Origin: CAUZIZ01 sp963579905
GTDB lineage: Bacteria; Acidobacteriota; UBA6911; RPQK01; JAJDTT01
Direction of reading: 5' to 3'
DNA length: 44,325 bases
NCBI GenBank assembly: GCA_963579905.1
Contig: CAUZIZ010000027.1
Span: forward strand, 1 to 44,325
In this document: one piece after another, positions 1 through 8,517 of the stretch
Layout: each line of letters opens with the position of its first letter
Position numbering within the stretch: the stretch's first letter is position 1
Notes under the pieces: generated by a model
Seen by the model: only the letters and a program-made list of their open reading frames with translations
What the model was told of the DNA's origin: nothing
The model's database searches: none
Program-made: the position numbers and the translations under genes

Positions 1-98
1 GAAAGGACCGTTTTTCGAGCTTGACCGTTCCAGCTGGGGCTCAACCGAGTGGCCACCTCTGCTTCCTGTTTTCGGAGGATTGCGCTATGCTTTTTCTT

Positions 99-180
99 CA
101 CCTGAAATGCCTCCTTTCGGGCCTCTCTGAAGATTCTTTGTCGAACTCCAGAATACCCGTCAGGTCTGGCATTTCAGGTG
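99..180. repeat. 13-bp inverted repeat, 56-nt spacer
   Basis: CACCTGAAATGCC at 99-111 is the exact reverse complement of GGCATTTCAGGTG at 168-180. The pair could fold into a long-loop hairpin or be the ends of a decayed small element. No T-run follows, so it is not a standard terminator. Confidence 0.55.
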
Positions 181-221
181 TTTACACGTGGTTTAATCCA
201 CTTCCATCTACTTGTTTTTGG

Positions 222-394
222 AACTAGTACGCTGCAACACAGATTATGGCGGGTTTGACGATGGGGGTTGTGGTGGATCTCTGCGTTGGTCGTCGTCGAA
301 GATGGCCAAGCATCGCCTTCCTCCTCCTGCCTTGATCTCGCCTCACAAGCCCCACCGGAAAACCCGTAAAAATCTGTGTTACAACGTACTAGTT
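222..394. mobile_element. 173-bp MITE-like element with 24-bp TIRs
   Basis: The left end (222-245) begins AACTAGTACGCTGCAACA and the right end (371-394) is its reverse complement with two mismatches in 24. The interior is about 125 bp and has no transposase frame. Short size, long terminal inverted repeats and no coding capacity fit a non-autonomous transposable element. I cannot see a target-site duplication in the flanks (TTTTGG on the left, TCCGTC on the right), so it may be old, or the termini may be slightly different from those given. No second copy is visible in the window. Confidence 0.55.
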
Positions 395-619
395 TCCGTC
401 ATTCGCGTCAGAGATTCACCTGAGAAGAGAGTTTCTTGGGACGCGGGATAGCTTGGCTACAGGGGAGGAGATAGGCGAAGAGTCAAGAAGGCAGTGGCGC
501 GAGGTCGTTGGCGACAGAGTTGGGCGGCTGTATCCGGCACGTAGAGTCTGTCGCACAGGGCGGCCGTGCCGCTGCAGAAAATCTCGCTACAGCGACACGA
601 CGAGAACAGCTTCACGCAA

Positions 620-1156
620 TCAAAAAATCCCGGGTCCGCGGGGTGGTCCGCGTCTGCCGTGACCCCGGCCAAAGCCGTGGCGGCCTCTTCTTTCTTTGAA
701 TTCATCCATCTTCTCAGCTTGTTCCGGAGTGAGGATGGACTCAAAGGATTCCCGAAGGTTCTGGTGGTTCGCCCGGATCTGTTTTCTCACATCGCGGCCT
801 GCAATGACGAGGTTGCCCACCGTTTCGGCGAACGGTGCCTCTGATTCCAATTCCGTTCTCAGAGACTCACGTATCGCATGCCCCTCCTCGAAAAGGGGCT
901 CCACGATGGCCTTGAAGTCCTCCCTCAACTGATTCACCTGAGCGAGTTGCTCCTCACTGAGTCCAATCCGGTTTCTCAACATCCGATCAGGAGGCAGCCC
1001 TCCCCGACCTCGCCGGCCTCCTCGGGAGCCGCCATGGTGTCCTGCGGGTTTCATGAAGCCTTCACTGCCTGGTTCTGGACCCTCTTGGCCGAAGACCCCA
1101 GTTCCGGTCAACAGCACTCCAGTCAAGGCGATGGTCGCTACGGTTCGGCATTTCAT
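620..1156 (-). CDS. Spy/CpxP-like periplasmic protein (LTxxQ motifs)
   Basis: A predicted exported protein of 178 residues. It has a Sec-type signal peptide (MKCR, then a hydrophobic run ending near VFGQ), a Gly/Arg/His-rich linker, and a helical region with two LTxxQ-type motifs (GLSEEQ around residue 69 and ILTPEQ around 144), the hallmark of the Spy/CpxP fold. The tail is again rich in Gly, Arg and His. Family members are small periplasmic chaperones or metal/stress sensors, and the His-rich tail could bind metal, which is inference. I chose the ATG at 1156 because GGAGG lies nine bases before it and the signal peptide starts directly there; the frame stays open 22 codons further upstream. 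It is monocistronic. Confidence 0.8.
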   Translation of the reverse strand: MKCRTVATIALTGVLLTGTGVFGQEGPEPGSEGFMKPAGHHGGSRGGRRGRGGLPPDRMLRNRIGLSEEQLAQVNQLREDFKAIVEPLFEEGHAIRESLRTELESEAPFAETVGNLVIAGRDVRKQIRANHQNLRESFESILTPEQAEKMDEFKERRGRHGFGRGHGRRGPPRGPGIF

Positions 1157-1444
1157 CTTCTTGTTCCTCCAACTCGCTTGTTCATCTTCACAGCCGAGAA
1201 GCAGCATTTCGTCTGCTTGCACACTCGCTGTTTCTAATTAGTTAAAACGCAGAAACCATAAAAATGTGTGTCAATTGAGAGCGATTGTTTCATAAACTTT
1301 TCTCCACAGCCGGAATGGGAACTTGACGTTTCTTGACAGAGTGTCGCTGCGGTTCCAGGCAAAAAAGCGTTGAGATTGCCTCCTGGTTGTGTTTAAAGTT
1401 GAAGCTTCGCCGCCGCCTGACTGAATGATTTGCCGAAGGGGAAG

Positions 1445-2689
1445 ATGACCAACAAAGCGAGAAGATCAAGCGACATCACTAGAAGGAGTTTTCTCGGCGC
1501 GGGACTGGCCGCTGGCTCCTTGGCCCCCCGGGCTATCGGAGCTCCGCTGACTGGCTCCCAGAAACCGCACGCCGACGAAAAGGGAAAGAGACGATTCACC
1601 CTGTGGTGTGCTTCCGGTGGACTGATCAATGCACAGCATCCTTCGGATGAAGCCCAGGTCGTCGCGTTCGTAGAGAAGTGTGTTCGGCACGGCGTCACCC
1701 ACCTGGTCCCCACTCGCGGGTCGAGAATGCTGGTTGAGGCCGCTAGAGAGCAGAACATTGACGTCCATCCCTACCTTGCTTTCAACAACCATGGTAGCAA
1801 CCGGGAACAGTATGCCTGGTCCGTTCACTACATAGACGATCCCGGATCGCCCACTGGTACAGACCAACTACATCGTCACCGCGCCATTTGGAGCCATCCC
1901 AAGACGTCGGTTTCCGTTTCTGATTTTGCCAAACAGCACCCTGAATACTGGGCCCGGACCAAGCGCGGCGGAGATACTCTGGAGCCAGGACAGCGGCTGA
2001 ACCTCAGTCTGGCCATCCCCGAGGTACGTTCCTACGAGGTGGATCGCTATCTGGACATCGCAAACCGCTACGGTGGCAACGGTGTCCAGGTCGAGTTCGT
2101 CAGCATCAGCACGGATCAGGGAGGAGTCGGGGTATACGGGTACGAAGATCTCGTCGTGAAGGGATTTGAAGAGAAATACGGTCGCAGTCCCTTCAATCTC
2201 CAGAGCGACAATACTCCCTGGCTGCGATACAGGGCCGACCTGGTAACCCAGACACTGACCGAGATTCGGGAGAAGCTGAAAGAAGAGCATCCCGACGCCC
2301 CCTTGTCGGCGGCGATCATAGCCAGAGAGTTCACCGCAAAAATGATGAACCGGGGTAGGGATCGTTACCTCAAGGTTTTCCACGACCTGAGGGCATGGGT
2401 GGACAAGAAGGTCGTAGACGAACTGTTCCTGTGGTTTCGGACCGTATCGGATCCGCTAGAGGTGGGACGGCAAACGCGGCAGGTTGCCGATGTCGTCCGC
2501 GGACGCTGTCCTTTGATCGTTGAATTGTCCTGCTACCACGTAGGAAGCTTCCAAGATCCCAGGTTGATGCTCGAGGCCGCCCGACGAGCAAAGGACAACG
2601 GTGCTGACTCCGTGGGTATGTATCGGGGACACGCGGTGGATCAGCTTGACTTCTGGCCGCTGGTTGAAAAAATCAGCCAGATGAGCTAA
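1445..2689 (+). CDS. Tat-exported GHL10-like (YngK-type) TIM-barrel protein
   Basis: A protein of about 414 residues opening with a twin-arginine signal (TRRSFLGAGLAAGSLAP, near residues 17-33), so it is probably exported folded. The mature part looks like the glycosyl-hydrolase-like 10 (YngK/DUF187) TIM barrel: it follows a pattern of handling a daily-life-like loop series (HGVTHLVPTRGS, VHPYLAFNNHG, NGVQVEFVS, SVGMYRGH), and the HPEYWARTKRGG segment resembles the HPEW region of that family. Substrate is unknown, probably a carbohydrate. A TTG at 1430 could extend it by five residues; the ATG at 1445 follows GAAGGGGA at short spacing. The stop lies 10 bp before the first MITE-like element. 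The family assignment is by impression only. Confidence 0.6.
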   Translation: MTNKARRSSDITRRSFLGAGLAAGSLAPRAIGAPLTGSQKPHADEKGKRRFTLWCASGGLINAQHPSDEAQVVAFVEKCVRHGVTHLVPTRGSRMLVEAAREQNIDVHPYLAFNNHGSNREQYAWSVHYIDDPGSPTGTDQLHRHRAIWSHPKTSVSVSDFAKQHPEYWARTKRGGDTLEPGQRLNLSLAIPEVRSYEVDRYLDIANRYGGNGVQVEFVSISTDQGGVGVYGYEDLVVKGFEEKYGRSPFNLQSDNTPWLRYRADLVTQTLTEIREKLKEEHPDAPLSAAIIAREFTAKMMNRGRDRYLKVFHDLRAWVDKKVVDELFLWFRTVSDPLEVGRQTRQVADVVRGRCPLIVELSCYHVGSFQDPRLMLEAARRAKDNGADSVGMYRGHAVDQLDFWPLVEKISQMS

Positions 2690-2699
2690 CACGAACTTA

Positions 2700-2880
2700 G
2701 GGTCTGCGCAAGAATAACTTGGTAGAATTGGCGCTCAGATTTGCGCCAGATTTGGCCGCGAACGATTGAGAAAAACCGCAGGCATAGCCGGGTCTACGTT
2801 GAGGATTTCGCGATTGAGGAGCGGCCGAAGATGGTGTGAAAATGAGATGCTAAAATGCCAAGTTATTCTTGCGCAGACCC
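2700..2880 (+). mobile_element. 181-bp MITE-like element, copy 1
   Basis: The element starts GGGTCTGCGCAAGAATAACT and ends with the reverse complement of that sequence; the TIRs are about 23 bp. It is flanked by TTA on both sides (2697-2699 and 2881-2883), consistent with a 3-bp target duplication. A second copy of exactly the same length lies in opposite orientation at 40007-40187. No transposase is encoded, although both copies keep a short open frame containing RISRLRSGRRWC. It probably moved with help from a transposase encoded elsewhere. Confidence 0.8.
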
Positions 2881-2968
2881 TTAAATCCCAAGAATCTTCG
2901 GATCTGGATTTGATTCTGGTCTTCTCCATCATTCGGAAAATACCCAACACGCATAGCCCACAGCTGGT

Positions 2969-4534
2969 CTACTGAGCGCCTGCACCTTTGAGGATGAGAG
3001 CGACATCGTTGTGGCCTTGATCGAGCGCCAGCTTTAGTGCGGTCCTGCCATCCTGTGTACTGACGTCGGTCTTGGCCCCTGCCGTTAGCAGAGTCTTTAC
3101 GCAGTCCTCGTGACCCTCGACAACGGCAAGCAGCAGCGCGTTCCATCCATCGCCAATTTTCTCATCGGCATCGGCTCCGTGGGCGAGTAACAGTTTCGTG
3201 ATTTCTACCTGACCGTTCGAGGCGGCATGCATCAGCGCCGTCCAGTTACGCTCATACTTGACGTTTACTTGAGCTCCAGCTTCGAGCAGAACCTCGACGG
3301 AAGGGACCTGCTTTTCGGTGATCGCCATCATCAGAGGCGTGAGGCCGTCTCTGGCCTTGGCATTGATTCGTGAGCCTTTGGCGATGAGGGTTTTCTCCAG
3401 CTCGACGTGTCCCTCCTTGACTGCCAGGAAGAGTGCCGTCCAGCCCTTGTTCGTCTTCGCTTCCAGCCTGGCCCCTGTATCTAACAGAAGCTTCATCGTT
3501 TCGTGGTGTCCGTTCTCCGCCGAGGCCATGAGAGGAGTGCGTCCTACCTTATCGGCACCATCCAACCAGTAGCGAGAAGACAGTGGCCACCGCTTCTTAC
3601 CCAGCACCATAAGAGCCTGTACGGTATCAGTGTGTCCACGCATCGCCGCCAAGAACAGGGCAGTGCGGCTGTCGCGGTCCTTCAGATCCAACTTGGCCCC
3701 TCGTCCCATCAGGGCTTCGATCGCGGCGGTCTGACCTCTACCTGCTGCCCACAGCAGTGGCGTGCGACCCTCGTTGTCCTTTGCGTTTACCTCTGCCCCC
3801 TGCTCCAAGAGAAGCTTGATGGTTTCGGTGTGACCCTCTCCCGAAGCCACCATCAGGGCGGTCCAGCCATATTCGCTGCGGTCTCCAACGGCAGATCCGC
3901 TACCGAGAAGTGTCTGAACCGTCTCGGTATGGCCCCCGCCTGAGGCGCGGATCAGGGCAGTCCTTCCGGTACTGTCCTTGGCCTCGACGCTGGCGCCCCG
4001 AGCCAGGAGAGCACGCACAGTCCCGAGCTGGCCCTTCTCCGCAGCCTCCATCAATGCGGTTCTGCCACCCTTGTCCTGGGCCTTGAGTTCGGCCCCTTTG
4101 CCCAGTAGCAGTTCCATGGTCGCGATGTGTCCATTACCGGCTGCAAGGATTAGCGCGCTTCCGCCCCGCTCGTCCTGGTATCCGATCTCGGCTCCCCCAG
4201 CCAGTAGGGTCCTGATCGTCTCTGTGTGACCGTTTTCTGATGCCAACATGAGAGCATTCACTCCCACCGCATCCTTGGCCTTGGGATCGGCCCCAGCCGT
4301 CAATAGCTCCTTGACTACCTCGGTGTCTCCCTTTTCCGCCGCCGCCATTAAAATGCTTCGGTTTCCCTTGACTCCAAGGTTTGCATCGGCTCCATCGGCG
4401 ATCAGATCCCGCACCGTTGCGGCGTCACCCAATTCAACTGCCTCGACCAGATCCTTGTTAACATCGCCGCCACAGCTGACCACAAAAGTCAGCAAACAGC
4501 CCAGAATCAGCCTTCTCGAGCGGATCACCAGCAT
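2969..4534 (-). CDS. Ankyrin-repeat lipoprotein
   Basis: A 521-residue protein with a lipoprotein signal (hydrophobic run, then lipobox VVSC with Cys21), so the mature protein should be lipid-anchored in the cell envelope. Almost everything after residue 25 is a solenoid of about 15 ankyrin repeats of 33 residues, with recurring GRTALM/GADA.A and ENGHTET..LL signatures. One repeat near residues 315-340 carries an insertion (KKRWPLSSRYWLDGADKV). Ankyrin repeats bind proteins; the partner is unknown. I chose the ATG at 4534 because it is preceded by GAGAGGA and places the signal peptide at the N-terminus; the frame extends 18 codons further upstream. It stands alone on the minus strand and reads as intact despite its repetitiveness. 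Confidence 0.88.
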   Translation of the reverse strand: MLVIRSRRLILGCLLTFVVSCGGDVNKDLVEAVELGDAATVRDLIADGADANLGVKGNRSILMAAAEKGDTEVVKELLTAGADPKAKDAVGVNALMLASENGHTETIRTLLAGGAEIGYQDERGGSALILAAGNGHIATMELLLGKGAELKAQDKGGRTALMEAAEKGQLGTVRALLARGASVEAKDSTGRTALIRASGGGHTETVQTLLGSGSAVGDRSEYGWTALMVASGEGHTETIKLLLEQGAEVNAKDNEGRTPLLWAAGRGQTAAIEALMGRGAKLDLKDRDSRTALFLAAMRGHTDTVQALMVLGKKRWPLSSRYWLDGADKVGRTPLMASAENGHHETMKLLLDTGARLEAKTNKGWTALFLAVKEGHVELEKTLIAKGSRINAKARDGLTPLMMAITEKQVPSVEVLLEAGAQVNVKYERNWTALMHAASNGQVEITKLLLAHGADADEKIGDGWNALLLAVVEGHEDCVKTLLTAGAKTDVSTQDGRTALKLALDQGHNDVALILKGAGAQ

Positions 4535-4670
4535 GGATTCCTCTCTTCTTGAAACATCCGAAGAACCCCTTCTGGGTTTCCCGTCCACGGTCCCGACACT
4601 CTTAGTACACCGTTAGATTTGAGTCAAGTCTTGCGCGTTGGAAAAATAACAACTGACAAAACAGTGACCT

Positions 4671-4727
4671 GTAGGGTGGGCACTCTTGCCCATCAATATC
4701 CTCGACGGGCAGGAGTGCCCGTCCTAC
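4671..4727. repeat. Imperfect hairpin (21-bp arms)
   Basis: GTAGGGTGGGCACTCTTGCC (from 4671) pairs with GGGCAGGAGTGCCCGTCCTAC (4707-4727) at about 18 of 21 positions, leaving a 15-nt loop. It lies between the ankyrin gene and the flavin oxidoreductase gene, both on the minus strand, downstream of the latter, so it could end its transcript. Lacking a T-run, it is more likely a REP-like intergenic repeat. Confidence 0.6.
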
Positions 4728-4822
4728 AATCGACACACTGCCTGTCGGTCTGAGGCCACTGGCCTGTGTTGATCACCCACCAAGGCTAGAGCTGCGTCAG
4801 CGCCTATGCCCAAAAGCCGAGT

Positions 4823-5953
4823 CTACCGGCCGTTTGAGGAAGAGGGCGAAACAGCACCCAGCTGCCCGTTTACGGCTGGGACGACTTCTCGCGCGAACAG
4901 TTCCAGATTTTCCAGCCAACGTTGTTTGTCGTCCCAGTCATGTGCCACCAGGACCAAGGTGCCAAAATCTCCCAGTTGGTCTCTCAGGGCTATCAGCTGC
5001 AGGGTGACTTCCTCAGGGTCCCCCGCCACGATCACCTCATCCATAAAGTAATCGAGATTGCATTCAGCATTGGTCATGCTGATGTCGCGCTTCCAGATCT
5101 CCAGTCCCGGACCTCTCCGGCTCAGCTCCAGAATGTATTCGATGCATTGGCCCAGCGAGTTGCTGCGAGCGGTATCCCGTGCCTCGCGGGTCGTCTGACC
5201 GACGAAGACATTGCGCGAAATCCTCCAATCCCGCTTGCTGATCTGGCGTCCGGAGGCAGCAGCCCCCTCGCTGTAGGTGCTCCAGTGATTGGCCAAGACC
5301 TCGGTTGAGACCATGTGGTGGCTGATGGGAAAGAAACCTTTTTCCGCCGCCTTCATGACGCCCTTGGAGTCTCGAGTAATGCAGGGGACCATGACCGGGG
5401 GATAAGGCTTCTGGAGAGGCTTGTGCAGGACCCCCAGACCCATTTCAGGGTCCAGGTTATCGCGCAGTTGAAAGTTCCAGAATTCACCTTCGAAAACATA
5501 GGGTGGTTCGCTCGTCCAGATCTGAAGGATGGCCTCGATGGATTCCGAAACTCGCCGCCCGCTGTCCTTCGGGTCGACTCCGTAGATCTCCATGTCGGTA
5601 GGAATCGCCCCAGGGCCAAAGCAGAGGTTGAGCCGACCTTGGGAGAGATGGTCCAAAAAGGCCAGCCGGCTGGCTACGTGGGCTGGGTGGTGATACTGCA
5701 GGCAAACCGGAGCAGGTCCGAGCCTTATGCTTTTCGTCATACCAAGAGCCTTGGCTATGAAGATTTCCGGCATGACGATGTTTTCGTAGGTAGAGGAATG
5801 ATGCTCACCTACCCAGAACTCGCTGAAGCCAAGATCTTCGCAGAGACAGACCAACTCCAGATCTTCGTCGTAGCACTGGGCCAGAGGCTTACCAGGGTCG
5901 TGAACGGGCATTAGAAACATGCCCAATTTCATTGGCTGTGGATTTTCTTCCAT
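4823..5953 (-). CDS. LLM-class flavin-dependent oxidoreductase
   Basis: A luciferase-like monooxygenase of 376 residues. It has the N-terminal KLGMFLMPVHDP strand, the family segment GFSEFWVGEHHS, the LGPAPVCLQYHHP core, the FGPGAIPTD region after RLNLCFG, and later VTLQLIALRDQLGDFGTL. Members oxidise small organic substrates using reduced FMN supplied by a separate reductase; the substrate cannot be read from sequence. The ATG at 5953 is preceded by AAGGAG at six bases; an in-frame extension of 17 codons lacks such a site. The gene lies 62 bp downstream of rtcB on the same strand, and nothing suggests a functional link. Confidence 0.88.
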   Translation of the reverse strand: MEENPQPMKLGMFLMPVHDPGKPLAQCYDEDLELVCLCEDLGFSEFWVGEHHSSTYENIVMPEIFIAKALGMTKSIRLGPAPVCLQYHHPAHVASRLAFLDHLSQGRLNLCFGPGAIPTDMEIYGVDPKDSGRRVSESIEAILQIWTSEPPYVFEGEFWNFQLRDNLDPEMGLGVLHKPLQKPYPPVMVPCITRDSKGVMKAAEKGFFPISHHMVSTEVLANHWSTYSEGAAASGRQISKRDWRISRNVFVGQTTREARDTARSNSLGQCIEYILELSRRGPGLEIWKRDISMTNAECNLDYFMDEVIVAGDPEEVTLQLIALRDQLGDFGTLVLVAHDWDDKQRWLENLELFAREVVPAVNGQLGAVSPSSSNGR

Positions 5954-6015
5954 GCAATTCTCCTTGGAAATCGTGTGCCCTACCTGCAGCGGGTCGGATC
6001 GCAACCATTATTTCT

Positions 6016-6666
6016 CTAATCTTTATAGGGATCGAATGTCTCAGCTCCGGCCATTGCTACTCCGATTGGATGAAGTCTGTATGAAATCTCGATGGTCTCC
6101 CCTTGATAGGCCAATACCTCATCCAGCTTCTTGTAGCATTCAGGGGCCTCGTCTGCTCCTGATCCTCTTAACTCAACTCTACCTTCCAACCTTTGTCTCA
6201 CTGCCTCAAAGTCAACTGCACCCTTTGAAACAATCGTTGGCCGCTTTATCCCATCCTTTCCCTTCTTCCACTTCTTCTTGCCAGCCGCCGCCGTTCTGGA
6301 CATCACTCTACCGGCTCCATGAACGGTAGCGTACAGCCCTTGCTTTGATTGCTCTGTCTTTTTTCCCTTGAGTATTGCTGAAGTATCTTCCATGTTCGCG
6401 CCGACAAACCCAAGCTGATCCGGGAAGGCGGGTGTGCACCCTTTTCTAACAACCCAATACTTCTGTCCAAAATGTTCCTCTTCCCACACGAAGTTGTGGT
6501 GGTTATGAACTTCAAAAGTCGTCTCTGTGATGCCCAGAATTCCAAGAACCTTGTTTATGACTATATTACGACCTGCGCAGGCATATTCTCCAGCGAGACT
6601 CATTGCTGCGATATATGCTTGTCCCAGGCCGGAGTCTAAGTCGAATAGAATCGGTTTTGAGTTCAT
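6016..6666 (-). CDS. rtcB: RtcB RNA ligase, C-terminal part (split gene)
   Basis: This frame holds the C-terminal half of the RtcB RNA-splicing ligase, a GTP/Mn-dependent enzyme joining 3'-phosphate or 2',3'-cyclic phosphate ends to 5'-OH ends. Visible motifs are the DSGLGQAYIAAMSLAGEYA segment, the metal-binding VHNHHNF motif and YATVHGAGRVMSR, which carries the histidine guanylylated in characterised RtcB. It is in the same frame as the N-terminal half at 6673-7236; only a TAA at 6673-6675 and two further codons separate the halves. The ATG at 6666 could serve for re-initiation, but this is more simply a nonsense-disrupted gene. Confidence 0.85.
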   Translation of the reverse strand: MNSKPILFDLDSGLGQAYIAAMSLAGEYACAGRNIVINKVLGILGITETTFEVHNHHNFVWEEEHFGQKYWVVRKGCTPAFPDQLGFVGANMEDTSAILKGKKTEQSKQGLYATVHGAGRVMSRTAAAGKKKWKKGKDGIKRPTIVSKGAVDFEAVRQRLEGRVELRGSGADEAPECYKKLDEVLAYQGETIEISYRLHPIGVAMAGAETFDPYKD

Positions 6667-6672
6667 GGGCCC

Positions 6673-7236
6673 TTATTTTCCCCTGTCGAAAAAAGACTTT
6701 CCTTGAGCAAGGGAGATAAATCCGGTTGTTGTCTTATATCCGAAACCTCTCGAACCAAAATGAACACCGATCCATAAGTCACCTTCATCGTCGACGAATA
6801 GGTCCACAAAATGGTTGCCACTACCTACTGTCCCCAGTTGGGCAACTGCGAGGTCGAGTAAGGTTCTTTGTGGTTGCCAGTCAGCTTTTCCCATCTTCTC
6901 GAGCACGGGATGGTCCACCGGCTCTCTATTGCGTCTGCCCGCACCAAATGAGATTCTCTGAAAAATGTCGCCCATCACTTTTGGAGTATCAATTTCCGAC
7001 GCCTTGATGCCTGTTCTCACCGCCTTATTTCCACAGGCGATGTCAAATCCAACTCCCGACAATGAAATATGCTTCTTGTATGCTACCGCTCCACCAATGG
7101 GGTGCCCATAGCCGTAATGTGCGTCCGCTGTCAGTACGGCGAGGTCTTCCTCTCCAATGCAGTTCTTGATCTGTTCGATCGATCCGTCGTCGATTATCTC
7201 TTTTCCGAATATTTTCAGTCTGTCGGGGACAGTCAT
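6673..7236 (-). CDS. rtcB: RtcB RNA ligase, N-terminal part (split gene)
   Basis: The N-terminal half of RtcB. It contains LKIFGKEIID at the start, the metal-site motif ADAHYGYGHPIGG, GVGFDIACGNKAVRT with the conserved metal-ligand cysteine, VGSGNHFVDL and IGVHFGSRGFG. It stops at TAA after SFFDRGK, just before the segment that should continue into the second half; intact homologues read straight through here. All catalytic motifs survive in one half or the other. The ATG at 7236 sits eight bases after GAGG and fits the short RtcB type; a GTG at 7266 would add ten residues. Confidence 0.85.
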   Translation of the reverse strand: MTVPDRLKIFGKEIIDDGSIEQIKNCIGEEDLAVLTADAHYGYGHPIGGAVAYKKHISLSGVGFDIACGNKAVRTGIKASEIDTPKVMGDIFQRISFGAGRRNREPVDHPVLEKMGKADWQPQRTLLDLAVAQLGTVGSGNHFVDLFVDDEGDLWIGVHFGSRGFGYKTTTGFISLAQGKSFFDRGK

Positions 7237-7317
7237 GCCGAACACCTCGCTGGCTTCCAGCGGCACGGCACATCGGCGAGGCCCAATGCCAGAGCCTACC
7301 AGAACTTGTTGGACCTG

Positions 7318-7539
7318 GCTGAGGTTGACCCTATCCAGAAGCCTGCTTCAGCAGGCTTCTCGAGGAAGGGCTTTAGCCAGGATCCGTTCCGATCTCCGCT
7401 ACCAGGACTCGATTCAGTTCTCAAGGGCACACGAGATTCCCTAAGGTCGTCGTCAAAGGTGCAAAGGACAATCGGACCGGACTTTGGCTGAAGCCCTCAC
7501 TCGAGAAGCCCGCTGAAACGGGCTCCAGTTCAACCTCAC
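7318..7539. repeat. Inverted repeat F with about 60-bp arms
   Basis: Left arm 7318-7380 and right arm 7483-7539 are imperfect reverse complements; both contain the order TGAGGTTGA, GGCTTCTCGAG and GGGCTT. The left arm contains a perfect internal hairpin at 7337-7360 (AGAAGCCTGCT, TC, AGCAGGCTTCT). A further perfect hairpin, AGGCTGCTGAAGCAGCCT, lies at 7584-7601. I see no gene in 7267-7688, so this stretch is essentially repeat DNA upstream of rtcB. Confidence 0.65.
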
Positions 7540-7688
7540 CCCGCTACCCGGCCCTGAAGGACCGGTCTGTTACGCTTCGCGCCAGGCTGCTGAAGCAGCC
7601 TCCGAGAACGGTCAGATGTCCAGACGAAGCGACTACTGCGAGGTGGATCATTCGAGAAAGAAACTCTGGTCTGGATGGGGAATTCTGT

Positions 7689-7864
7689 TGTTGTCCAGCT
7701 CTCTCCTCGGAACCTGGCCTCATGTTGCTAACGGGTCGATTGCTAACGGGCCGAGTCGTTCGCGGCTTCGTCGGACTTGGCTTCGTAACACTCCTAGTTC
7801 ACCCGTTGGCGGCACCTTCGGAGGACAGGAGACGTGCGACGAATTCTTGAAGTTTCAGGTTAGC
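7689..7864 (-). repeat. Repeat module B1, copy 1
   Basis: On the minus strand this matches modules at 24237-24415, 30312-30512 and 33824-34018: it starts near CTGAAACTTCAAGAATTCGT and runs through CGTCGCACGTCTCCTGTCCT, AAGCCAAGTCCGACGAAGCC and CGTTAGCAACATGAGGCCAG. It carries a tandem CCGTTAGCAAT/CCGTTAGCAAC duplication that the 24.3-kb copy also has and the other two lack. It ends 12 bp from the stop of the HAD gene. Across all copies one strand stays open with residues GTWPHVANGSSRSRL and GGTFGGQ.TCDEFLKFQ; I regard that as incidental. Confidence 0.75.
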
Positions 7865-7875
7865 ATCGCCCGTTC

Positions 7876-8517
7876 TCATCCCTCCCTTGCGGAATAGATT
7901 TCGGGATCGATGTATACCGCACGCATGCCAGCCCGTTCGGCGGCTTCGAGGCCCAGCGAACTGTCCTCGAAGACAATACATTGAGAGGGACTCACCCCCA
8001 TTTTCTCGGCGGCGAGCAGGAAGCTGTCAGGAGCCGGCTTGCTGTTGGCCACATCTTCCTGTGTTACTACCACACTGAAGAGGTCGGAAATACCTACGAT
8101 TTCGAGGCTGCGGTGAACGTGCTCACGGATGCCGCCCGACGCAACGGCGATTGGGCGTGTCTGTGCCAGCATACGCGCCAGGTCCACCACCGGGAGGATG
8201 GGCTTCAGGGTATGGTGCTGCTTCCCTACTCTTGCCATTTGGGTGGCCACTACGGCATCTGGGTCGAGGCTTTCCCCATAGCGCTGATTCAGAATCGGCA
8301 CAGTGTCATGCAGCCCAGTGCCAGCCATCGAATAGAAAAGCTCCCAGGTAAACACAAAGCTGGCGCCATGGGTCCTATCGGCATGAGACCAGGAACGGAA
8401 ATGCAGCGGCATCGAATCGGCCAGCGTCCCATCGTAATCGAAGATGTAGCCAGCATGGTCGCCTTCAGGTAGCAGGCTATGCAGAATGTCGGCTCCGGAA
8501 AGCGGGTTCAAATCCAC
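7876..8517 (-). CDS. HAD-IA family hydrolase (beta-phosphoglucomutase-like)
   Basis: A 213-residue haloacid-dehalogenase hydrolase. The catalytic motifs are complete: DYDGTLADS (nucleophile Asp27, acid/base Asp29), VASGG for motif II, the lysine of NSKPAPD for motif III, and VFEDS for the metal-binding motif IV. The helical cap between motifs I and II is the small type found in beta-phosphoglucomutase-like and sugar-phosphate phosphatases. It acts in the cytoplasm; the substrate is probably a phosphosugar, which is inference. The GTG at 8517 overlaps by 10 bp the end of the LiaF-like relic, a sign that the two were once translationally coupled. Confidence 0.85.
   Translation of the reverse strand: MDLNPLSGADILHSLLPEGDHAGYIFDYDGTLADSMPLHFRSWSHADRTHGASFVFTWELFYSMAGTGLHDTVPILNQRYGESLDPDAVVATQMARVGKQHHTLKPILPVVDLARMLAQTRPIAVASGGIREHVHRSLEIVGISDLFSVVVTQEDVANSKPAPDSFLLAAEKMGVSPSQCIVFEDSSLGLEAAERAGMRAVYIDPEIYSAREG

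Larger units (their letters stand above)
1..619. other. Gene-free left end
   Basis: No open frame here resembles a known protein, and the overlapping short frames on both strands look like chance. The stretch holds a 13-bp inverted repeat (99-180) and a 173-bp element with 24-bp terminal inverted repeats (222-394), listed separately. I see nothing recognisable in 395-619 apart from the 3' side of the Spy-like gene starting at 620. Confidence 0.5.

Noticed and set aside
2766..2975. Partial transposase in the first MITE-like element (frame with RISRLRSGRRWC)
   Set aside because: Only about 35 residues fall within the element, no catalytic motif is visible, and it cannot encode an active enzyme.
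7337..7601. CRISPR-like or terminator function for the palindromes between rtcB and the HAD gene
   Set aside because: The hairpins differ from each other, are not evenly spaced and lack T-runs; they look like REP-type repeats.
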